From assembly GCA_021805405.1 (NCBI GenBank), contig JAJZFK010000119.1, positions 1-5,250 of the forward strand: a stretch of 5,250 nucleotides of DNA, written 5' to 3'. The stretch comes from a bacterium. Lineage in GTDB: Bacteria; Armatimonadota; Chthonomonadetes; Chthonomonadales; Chthonomonadaceae. The position numbers and the translations under genes were made by a program. A model generated the notes under the pieces. That model was not told the DNA's origin. It searched no databases and saw only the letters and a program-made list of their open reading frames with translations. This document shows, one piece after another, positions 1 through 5,250 of the stretch (positions are counted from its first letter, which is position 1; each line of letters begins with the position of its first letter).

Positions 1-586
1 ATTCAGCCAACATTCTACACACCTGTGCCTCAGTTCCCACCAACGTGGTACAATCCGCGGCGATCTGATGGAAGGCTAACTACTCGCTTCACAGTAGCTG
101 CAGGGCCCCAATACAATTGCGACCGACATACGTTTGCTCAAACTACCCTGAGTTAGCCCGGTAGATTGGCCCCACAGAGCATATTGGTTGGGTAATGTAG
201 GGTCAATTGTTAAAGGGGCCATGACGGTGATGTGTTGCCACTGGACGTGATAGATTACCGACCTAAGAGGACGGCTGAACGTCCGTCATACCTGATCAAA
301 TTACTAAAGAGTACAAACGGATGGACCTTATGTTCGCCGAGCAGTGATTCATGACAACCTGCCCCCACGTGTGCAGCTCGGCGGAGAATTGCAGGCTGAA
401 AACAGGAGCAAACAATTGGCAATGTTGGTAGCCAAACTGGCGTGGATGAGAGTATATCGATGGCCCAAATTACCTGGAGAAGCCTAAGTTAGCGGTAACT
501 ACGTAATTACCCATCGTATAACGTTAAGTCAACGTGCCACTTTCCATCTGGCGCGATTCCGTACCCCAAAAATAAGTATTACACTA
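1..586. other. Gene-poor region of 586 bp downstream of the acyltransferase gene
   Basis: No gene is supported with confidence. Stops are frequent in all frames. The longest open stretches I traced are a plus-strand frame from the left edge (1-153, stop TAG 154-156), a plus-strand frame at 308-484 (stop 485-487) and a minus-strand frame at 79-285, each 51-69 codons, which is within chance range. Small hairpins are possible at 269-284 (GGACG-N6-CGTCC), 487-500 (AGTTA-N4-TAACT) and 521-535 (ACGTT-N5-AACGT), all weak and without T-tracts. The 335-383 inverted repeat is the only stronger structure. I saw no tRNA, CRISPR or insertion-sequence ends. Confidence 0.6.
335..383. repeat. Inverted repeat CGCCGAGC-N33-GCTCGGCG
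   Basis: Two GC-rich 8-bp arms (335-342 and 376-383) are perfect reverse complements around a 33-nt centre. On the plus-strand RNA the stem can be extended by a U-G and a U-A pair (334/384, 333/385). It lies about 200 bp beyond the acyltransferase stop. No T-tract follows, so it is not a canonical intrinsic terminator; it could be a stem-loop in the 3' trailer, a protein site, or chance. Confidence 0.4.
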
Positions 587-1774
587 CTACCAGCCCAACA
601 CCTTCCTGGTAAACGGCTTCTCAAACAGTTGATAAAAGCCATAGGCCGTGACTATAACAGTGGGCAACGATACTGCCAGTAAAACAGTGAACCAAAAGCA
701 TTTGTGCGCGGCATGAGGTCCCATTCCACCTCCAAACAGCACGTATTGTTGTATGAACTGCAGCAGTGGAGCGTGAATAAGATAGATGCTGTATGAGAAT
801 GTGCCTGTGAAAGCAAGCGGGCGCCAGGAAAAGAACCGGTTGATCAGACCTTGGGGAGCGCTCATTGCAATTAAAAGAATAATCATCGTGCCAACACCGG
901 TCATTAGGTCCTGCACGCACAGCGCGTAATAGATCCTTGCTGCAAGCCATGAAATGGAATGATGGGTGAAGAGACGACCTGCAATTAGTACCAATATTAC
1001 GATTAAGACAAAGCACACGCTTCCTCTGCCCAATTTCCCTACCGTTACGGATCTGACCTCGTCCGATTTTGCAATGAGGCAGGTTAGGCATCCAAGTGCG
1101 AACAGAATAAAATACTGAGGTACGAAATTATAATAAAACGGCAGTTTAAGCATCATATCAATTAGCACAACAGCGTAAGCGAACACCGCCACGATCACCG
1201 TTGTGACCCAAGGTCCAAATTTGCTCCATCCGCTGACTAAAAGGGGGAAAATGAAATAGATTCGGTACTCCACAGAGATAGACCAGAACACGTGGTTGAT
1301 ATTAGAATTTGTAGCTGCACTTAGATCCTGTAATAGCAGCAGATGATAAATGATGCTTTGTGATGTTACTGGAATGGATACATCCCAGTGCGTGCCGGTT
1401 TTACTCCCGATAAATAGCGCGATCATTGCCAGTGAAAGGGCAAGAGCGCAGTAGTACGGTAGAACAATTCTACGTGTGCGCTTTTTTATAAAGTCAACGG
1501 CACTACAGTTCATGCAACCACCAGCCTTGACTACTGGCAGAGCTAGGCAAAAACCTGAAAGTACAATGAATACGTCAACTGCACTTCTACCAGATCTCAA
1601 AACGCCGATGATGATGTGCGCCAGCTTTGACGACGGACCCCCTGCCCAAACCTGCAACATGCAGTGGTGGCACACCACAAACAGAGCAGCGAACGCCCTC
1701 ATTCCGTCCAGAAACTTCAGATGGGCAGGAGTGGCAACTGTGGGGTGCTGCATGGGTTGAATAATGCTCCTCAT
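587..1774 (-). CDS. Acyltransferase-3 (OafA/YrhL-type) integral-membrane O-acyltransferase
   Basis: This 395-residue polytopic inner-membrane protein should transfer an acyl group, commonly acetyl, to a sugar hydroxyl of a surface polysaccharide, glycolipid or small molecule. Family hallmarks are visible in order: FLDGMRAFAALFVVCHH (21-37), with the Arg26-x10-His37 spacing typical of the family; SAVDVFIVLSGFCLAL (64-79); WSISVEYRIYFIFPLL (164-179); FTGTFSYSIYLIHAP (322-336); and the closing FYQLFEKPF (380-388). Many hydrophobic segments run throughout, consistent with about ten membrane passes, and the length is normal for a stand-alone member without a fused SGNH domain. An in-frame TAG lies 13 codons upstream (1811-1813), so the start is Met1 or Met8 (1751-1753). 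Met1 has only a weak ribosome-binding site; an AGGAG inside codons 2-3 lies 13 nt before Met8, somewhat far. Parts of the gene (for example around 1081-1140) are AT-rich compared with the GH31 gene. Acceptor substrate is unknown; a link to the upstream glycan genes is plausible but unproven. Confidence 0.93.
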   Translation of the reverse strand: MRSIIQPMQHPTVATPAHLKFLDGMRAFAALFVVCHHCMLQVWAGGPSSKLAHIIIGVLRSGRSAVDVFIVLSGFCLALPVVKAGGCMNCSAVDFIKKRTRRIVLPYYCALALSLAMIALFIGSKTGTHWDVSIPVTSQSIIYHLLLLQDLSAATNSNINHVFWSISVEYRIYFIFPLLVSGWSKFGPWVTTVIVAVFAYAVVLIDMMLKLPFYYNFVPQYFILFALGCLTCLIAKSDEVRSVTVGKLGRGSVCFVLIVILVLIAGRLFTHHSISWLAARIYYALCVQDLMTGVGTMIILLIAMSAPQGLINRFFSWRPLAFTGTFSYSIYLIHAPLLQFIQQYVLFGGGMGPHAAHKCFWFTVLLAVSLPTVIVTAYGFYQLFEKPFTRKVLGW

Positions 1775-1904
1775 CTGAACTTGGATCTTACGGTCAAGAT
1801 TCTTGCATATCTACTCTGGTAACAGTAAATGAAGCCCCTTGCATGCCGATTTAATACATGACACCATCCTCTCATTTAATCTATTCTCGTTAGCGTTTGC
1901 GGTA

Positions 1905-1938
1905 ATTATAAGCTTGGTGTTTCAACAACCAAGGTCAA
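1905..1938 (-). promoter_or_regulatory. Candidate sigma70-type promoter with operator-like inverted repeat, upstream of the acyltransferase gene
   Basis: On the minus strand there is a perfect TATAAT at 1910-1905. The candidate -35 elements are imperfect: TTGGTT (1932-1927) at 16 bp spacing is only a 3/6 match, and TTGACC (1938-1933) is a good match but at 22 bp spacing. Between them sits the inverted repeat CTTGGT-N9-ACCAAG (1913-1933). Transcription would start near 1898, giving a leader of roughly 120 nt before the ATG at 1774. The weak -35 plus a palindrome covering it would fit an activated or repressed promoter. This is a pattern reading only; a TATAAT in an AT-rich gap can arise by chance. 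Confidence 0.35.
1913..1933. repeat. 21-bp inverted repeat CTTGGT-N9-ACCAAG
   Basis: The two 6-bp arms (1913-1918 and 1928-1933) are perfect reverse complements with a 9-nt centre. The repeat starts 2 bp upstream of the TATAAT hexamer, in the intergenic gap, where a transcription-factor dimer site would be expected. No T-tract follows on either strand, so it is not a typical intrinsic terminator. Confidence 0.5.
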
Positions 1939-2088
1939 CCACGAACCGTCCATTGCGGGCAGATCGCGGGAATTTCTGATAGTGGATGCAACATGATACC
2001 AGGCAACGCGGCTCAACTTCAGGCTCATGAAAGAACTAAAACAGGTAAGCGAAGCGAAATCGGTAAAGGCAACCGGGACTGATATCAG

Positions 2089-3957
2089 CTACGAAGGTGG
2101 GTACTCAATCAGCGTTTGCAGGTGGTCCGCGGCGCAGGCTGCCTCACCCATTGTATCAATAATATGTACAATTTCACTGCCCTGGGTACCGTTTAGCCAC
2201 ACTGTCGTAAGGTGATGGAACTTAACACCCGGCACAGATGGAGCCTCGATAGCACTGTTGGCTTTTACCGGTGAATCGCGAAAGAAGCAATAAACCCCAA
2301 CTCCCCATGCCTCATGGCTGGTCACGTTATCCGCAACTTTGTACGATGAGTACCCTTGGGTCTTGCCGCTCATCCAGTCCCTCTGGTCTGGTACATCGTA
2401 CGGCATCTCGGACTGGTACATGTAGACGCGTCCGGCTTCACCCTTCCAAAGAGTCTGGTACTCCTCGTGGTGCTCATTGAACAGCCCGTAAATTGTGACA
2501 TGGCTGCCGTTAACTAGCAGGCCGGTCTTTGTGGGATTAATTGTCCACCCAACACCCGCTCCATGGTCTGCTCGCCAAATCCACAGGTTATCGGCTACAA
2601 CATGGTTACTGTTAATCACCACTCCAATGTCATTACGTCCCACGTGCGGACCCGCAGTACGAATAGTTAGATCATAAAGAAATGTGGGGTTCGTAGCATG
2701 GTTGGCCTTACTGCCATAAGGGCCGACTTCGAGCAATATTGGTGATTTCGTCTCCCCGGCATCGATAATGAAACCGGAGATTGTTACGCCATCTACATCC
2801 GCCACGGTTATCGCAGGTTTTCCAGTCATGGCGATAAGCGAAGGAACGCCAAGCCCGAATACGATCGAATCTGGCCGCGAGATGTGCAGTGTGTCACCTA
2901 GTTTGTACACGCCGGGAGTAAACAACAGGTGTTTACCTGCTGCTAATGCAGTATTGAGTGTTGTAACGTTTGCCGTTTCTGGATGCGCAACATAGAATTC
3001 ATCCAGCGATACTGACTTGCCGATCGTAATGCCACTTGCCCAGCTTACTCCTTGAGCATTGACCCTCAACGCTGGAACAAAGAGGGAGTACTTACCAGAT
3101 TTGTCAAGAATCAGATAGGGTTTTTCCCGAATGACGGGTGTTTCGTTGACCACTGTATACGCGGGATCGGGAAAAGTACCGTTGGGCGCGTTTTCGCAGC
3201 CTACGAAGACCATGTTCCACACGGCGTTCTGCCAGGCAGCCCATGTGCTGTTGCGAGTTAGCCACTGTTGTTGTGAACCGGGTACAACTTTGGCATCTAT
3301 AATCGAGTCTGCAAGAAATCCGCCGCTCGAAAAACCCACACTGCCGTTCTGGCTCCAATCGAAGAGCTGTAATTCACCCTTCACGTGTAGGCGTCGCATG
3401 GGGGCGCCTTGCGATACGGCGATACGCGTTACACCTTTTATCGTCTGATAGGGTATGTTTGAAGACGGGTTGATTGTGAAGTTCTCCAGCGTCCGCCAGA
3501 AGTTGTCCAGCGCCAACCCGTCATCCCATTTACCATTTACGTTTACGCCCCCATTAATCTCCACATCGTTCGGGCTTATTCCTAGCCCAGCAACATGCGT
3601 GTAAAAACCTACATTGAAGGTGACGTCATACTTGCCAGGCTTAAACAGGATTGCGTACCTCTCTGAACCGAACTGATTGGCCTCCATCTTGTTAAAGATA
3701 TCGTTCACCGTCTTCTGAATATCGGCCGCCGACATACTCGAGTCGAACACGAACACGTTTGGACCCAGGATGGTGGAATTGGCCTTGGACTTTGGAATGT
3801 TAACTGCCGTCCCGCTAGTGATACCGGGACAAAGCATGAACGCCAAACCCGCAAGAAGAACTTCCCTACGTGGCCTGCGGGTGTTGAAATCGGTCTCCCG
3901 TCTGTCGCTACAGACTTTTAAATCCATACCGGGTCTGGTCTGATCGTCATTTTCCAT
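2089..3957 (-). CDS. Exported right-handed beta-helix protein (family often mislabelled 'adenylyl cyclase'); probable carbohydrate-active protein
   Basis: This is a complete 622-residue protein. The N-terminus looks like a Tat signal: twin arginines at 27-28 and 30-31 (RRPRREVLLAG), then a hydrophobic stretch at about 34-46, with mature protein starting near residue 50. The body is rich in short beta strands, Gly, Asn and Val-x-Ile/Leu patterns typical of pectate-lyase-like beta-helices. Two similar blocks occur, ILFKPGKY...HVAGLG (103-126) and LLFTPGVY...IVFGLG (344-370), each preceded by an alpha-helical-looking segment, suggesting two helix domains. Other strong segments are PVIREKPYLILD (274-285), DNLWIWRADHGAGVGW (456-471), NEHHEEYQTLWKG (494-506) and SHEAWGVGVYCFF (547-559). 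I recognise the family from actinomycete and acidobacterial proteins called 'adenylyl cyclase' or 'coagulation factor 5/8 type', but I see no cyclase domain. Function is not established here; polysaccharide hydrolase or binding protein is an inference from fold and the GH31 neighbour. Met11 is an alternative start; Met1 has the better ribosome-binding context. Confidence 0.9.
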   Translation of the reverse strand: MENDDQTRPGMDLKVCSDRRETDFNTRRPRREVLLAGLAFMLCPGITSGTAVNIPKSKANSTILGPNVFVFDSSMSAADIQKTVNDIFNKMEANQFGSERYAILFKPGKYDVTFNVGFYTHVAGLGISPNDVEINGGVNVNGKWDDGLALDNFWRTLENFTINPSSNIPYQTIKGVTRIAVSQGAPMRRLHVKGELQLFDWSQNGSVGFSSGGFLADSIIDAKVVPGSQQQWLTRNSTWAAWQNAVWNMVFVGCENAPNGTFPDPAYTVVNETPVIREKPYLILDKSGKYSLFVPALRVNAQGVSWASGITIGKSVSLDEFYVAHPETANVTTLNTALAAGKHLLFTPGVYKLGDTLHISRPDSIVFGLGVPSLIAMTGKPAITVADVDGVTISGFIIDAGETKSPILLEVGPYGSKANHATNPTFLYDLTIRTAGPHVGRNDIGVVINSNHVVADNLWIWRADHGAGVGWTINPTKTGLLVNGSHVTIYGLFNEHHEEYQTLWKGEAGRVYMYQSEMPYDVPDQRDWMSGKTQGYSSYKVADNVTSHEAWGVGVYCFFRDSPVKANSAIEAPSVPGVKFHHLTTVWLNGTQGSEIVHIIDTMGEAACAADHLQTLIEYPPS

Positions 3958-3976
3958 TTGCGCCTTAACTTCCTTT
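3958..3976 (-). promoter_or_regulatory. Ribosome-binding region of the beta-helix gene, overlapping the GH31 stop
   Basis: Read on the minus strand, AAAGGAAG (3976-3969) lies inside the last GH31 codons, and AAGG (3966-3963) overlaps the TAA stop (3967-3965), 5 nt before the ATG at 3957. Either or both could pair with 16S rRNA. The arrangement supports the Met1 start and suggests that ribosomes finishing GH31 re-initiate on the beta-helix gene. Confidence 0.7.
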
Positions 3977-5250
3977 AGGTGCGTGAATTACGATGGCACT
4001 ACCGTTGTAATTCACAACACGGTCAACTGAATGGGCTATTTTCAGCCCTGTCCCTTTGCCAGGGCGAACCCACACCACGCGAAAGGTCCGCTTTTGCAGC
4101 ATCCCCGGGAACGACCCTTCGCGCTTACCAATAGTCAGGACTCCCGTACTATCGTTCCAGGTGATTGAAATCGTTGCGTAAACGCCTCTAGTGTAATCAT
4201 AGTTGTCACCCTCATCCTCGTAAAGGGTAAACTTCCCGTCTGCTCCGCGGTAGACCCGCAGCTCAATTGGGTCCGCTGGCTTTTCGGAGGCGTATTGCAC
4301 GAACGGCCCCATCGGCACGATGCTGCCTGCCCGCACATACAGTGGCATAGTCTCAATTGGCGCGGGTGCCGTGATGGTTTTACCGCCCTCGTATGTTGCG
4401 CCGCTCCAAAAATCAACCCAGCTGCTTCCCCTTGGCAAATACACCGGCCGCGACACCGCTCCCTTATGCGTCACAGGGCATACAAGGAACGATGGCCCAA
4501 AAAGAAACTCATTGCGGCTCTCGCGGGCTCGTATATCAGATGGAAAATCCATCACTAATGCCCGCATGATCGTCCCTGATTTGGAAGTCACCTGCCAGGT
4601 AAGTGAATAGATATACGGCATGAGCCGATACCGGAGCTTGTCATATTTCACCAGAATCGGCTCAAATTTCGACCCAAACCTCCAAAGCTCTTTGGGAGTA
4701 TCCATCCCATGCACGCGGAATATCGGGCAGAATGCGCCCCACTGAAACCAGCGTGTGAATAACTCCCGGTAATCGGGGTTTTTAGAACCTCCAGGGTAGT
4801 TTTCGAAGAAACCACCAATGTCGGTCGTCCAATAGGGAATTCCAGAGAGGCAAAAATCGAGTCCAGCCGGTATCTGACGACGAAAGGTATCCCAATCCCC
4901 CGTTATATCGCCAGACCACGTGGCAGCTCCGTTGCGCTGTTGGCCTGCAAAGGCGGAGCGGCTTAAAATGAACACACGCTTATTGGGGTCGGTGGCCCGC
5001 TGCCCTTGATAGACACCGGTGGTGTGCATTAACGGCCAGGCATTTAAGACGGTTGCACCTAACCCCGCCGCGGTCTCTACTTTACGAAATGCGTACATGT
5101 CACCCTCTGGCTCGTCTGCATCCAGCCACCAGGCGTCAACACCTTTTGAAAAAAGTTGATCTCGTAAAAACCGCCAGTAGAGGGCACGTGCGGCAGGGTT
5201 AAAGGCGTCGTAGTAGCTGGCGCCGTCCGGTTGCGGCGGGTAGATGAAGC
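3965..5250 (-). CDS. GH31 alpha-glycosidase (alpha-xylosidase/alpha-glucosidase type), C-terminal part; N-terminus beyond the right edge
   Basis: This enzyme should hydrolyse alpha-linked xylose or glucose from the non-reducing end of oligo- or polysaccharides by the retaining GH31 mechanism. The frame is open to the window edge, giving 427 full codons (residue 1 = 5246-5248), so the ATG at 5096-5098 is internal. Visible landmarks are WWLDADEPEGD (residues 40-50), whose first Asp (43, bases 5120-5122) matches the GH31 nucleophile; SRSAFAGQQR (96-105); WSGDITGDW (111-119), whose Asp114 (4907-4909) matches the acid/base; GIPYWTTDIGGF (136-147); and FRVHG with His180. After the barrel come the beta-sandwich segment (LPRGSSWVDFW, then MPLYVRAGSIVPMGP) and a DUF5110-like end containing FTLYEDEGDNYDY. 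The motif style is closest to Cellvibrio Xyl31A-like alpha-xylosidases as I remember them, but specificity cannot be read from this fragment. The signal peptide, if any, lies outside. The stop is 7 nt before the next gene. Family is very sure; substrate is not. Confidence 0.95.
   Translation of the reverse strand, partial: FIYPPQPDGASYYDAFNPAARALYWRFLRDQLFSKGVDAWWLDADEPEGDMYAFRKVETAAGLGATVLNAWPLMHTTGVYQGQRATDPNKRVFILSRSAFAGQQRNGAATWSGDITGDWDTFRRQIPAGLDFCLSGIPYWTTDIGGFFENYPGGSKNPDYRELFTRWFQWGAFCPIFRVHGMDTPKELWRFGSKFEPILVKYDKLRYRLMPYIYSLTWQVTSKSGTIMRALVMDFPSDIRARESRNEFLFGPSFLVCPVTHKGAVSRPVYLPRGSSWVDFWSGATYEGGKTITAPAPIETMPLYVRAGSIVPMGPFVQYASEKPADPIELRVYRGADGKFTLYEDEGDNYDYTRGVYATISITWNDSTGVLTIGKREGSFPGMLQKRTFRVVWVRPGKGTGLKIAHSVDRVVNYNGSAIVIHAPKGS

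Larger units (their letters stand above)
1775..2088. other. Intergenic gap of 314 bp between the beta-helix and acyltransferase genes
   Basis: No gene is supported here. Besides the candidate promoter and inverted repeat near 1905-1938, it holds a perfect 10-bp palindrome CTGATATCAG (2079-2088) directly after the beta-helix stop codon. No hairpin followed by a T-run was found on the minus strand, so read-through from the upstream genes into the acyltransferase gene cannot be excluded. A plus-strand open frame starting at 2027 runs antisense into the beta-helix gene and is treated as a shadow. Confidence 0.7.

Noticed and set aside
521..586. Intrinsic terminator after the acyltransferase stop
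   Set aside because: Only a 5-bp stem at 521-535 is present and no T-tract follows in the direction of transcription.
621..1091. Minus-strand 156-codon open frame
   Set aside because: It lies wholly inside the acyltransferase gene in another frame; the host frame carries clear family motifs and this one reads as a Cys/His/Arg-rich shadow without recognisable domains.
1476..1760. Plus-strand 94-codon open frame
   Set aside because: Antisense to the N-terminal part of the acyltransferase gene, with no recognisable motif.
2079..2088. Palindrome CTGATATCAG as a terminator for the beta-helix gene
   Set aside because: It has no loop, is AT-containing and lacks a following T-run on the minus strand, so it does not resemble an intrinsic terminator.
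2027..2215. Plus-strand open frame beginning in the intergenic gap
   Set aside because: Two thirds of it is antisense to the 3' end of the beta-helix gene, and the translation shows no family features or convincing ribosome-binding site.
3104..3358. Minus-strand 84-codon and overlapping plus-strand open frames within the beta-helix gene
   Set aside because: Shadows of the real frame; Arg/Ser/Cys-rich translations with no domain.
3820..3850. Possible lipoprotein signal (Cys43 after the hydrophobic stretch) in the beta-helix protein
   Set aside because: The residues before the Cys are Phe-Met-Leu; a lipobox needs a small residue directly before Cys, so a Tat signal-peptidase I type signal fits better.
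2089..3957. Adenylyl cyclase or F5/8 discoidin-type domain assignment
   Set aside because: Neither a cyclase catalytic core nor a discoidin beta-sandwich is visible in the translation; the whole length reads as beta-helix.
4135..4610. Several open frames on both strands inside the GH31 gene
   Set aside because: The GH31 frame is unambiguous here; these are GC-driven shadow frames.
1..5250. CRISPR array, insertion sequence, tRNA or rRNA
   Set aside because: No regularly spaced repeats, no paired terminal repeats with a transposase, and no tRNA- or rRNA-like stretches were found on reading both strands.

Overview
The window holds three genes, all on the minus strand, so they read from the right edge toward the left. 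In transcription order they are: (1) the C-terminal part of a glycoside hydrolase family 31 (GH31) enzyme, open to the right edge at 5250 and ending at 3965; (2) a complete 622-residue exported protein (2089-3957), predicted right-handed beta-helix, of the bacterial family often auto-labelled 'adenylyl cyclase' or 'coagulation factor 5/8 type domain protein'; (3) a complete 395-residue integral-membrane acyltransferase of the acyltransferase-3/OafA type (587-1774).

Genes 1 and 2 are only 7 nt apart, and the ribosome-binding sequence of gene 2 overlaps the stop codon of gene 1, so they are almost certainly co-transcribed and probably translationally coupled. Gene 3 follows after a 314-bp gap. 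That gap contains a perfect TATAAT hexamer next to a 21-bp operator-like inverted repeat, so gene 3 may have its own regulated promoter. The leftmost 586 bp hold no gene I can support, only short open frames and one notable inverted repeat.

Organism: the GH31 and beta-helix sequences resemble homologues I know from soil polysaccharide degraders (Acidobacteriota; actinomycetes for the beta-helix family). A Gram-negative soil bacterium, possibly an acidobacterium, is plausible, but the window has no phylogenetic marker and this remains a guess. By eye, base composition falls from GC-rich in the GH31 gene to distinctly AT-richer in parts of the acyltransferase gene.

Working together (inference): an alpha-glycosidase and an exported beta-helix protein with carbohydrate-active architecture suggest breakdown or remodelling of a polysaccharide. 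The acyltransferase could modify a surface glycan, or could be an unrelated neighbour. The most interesting item is the beta-helix protein: its apparent two-fold internal repeat recalls tandem beta-helix glycosidases, while its usual database name has no support in the sequence.
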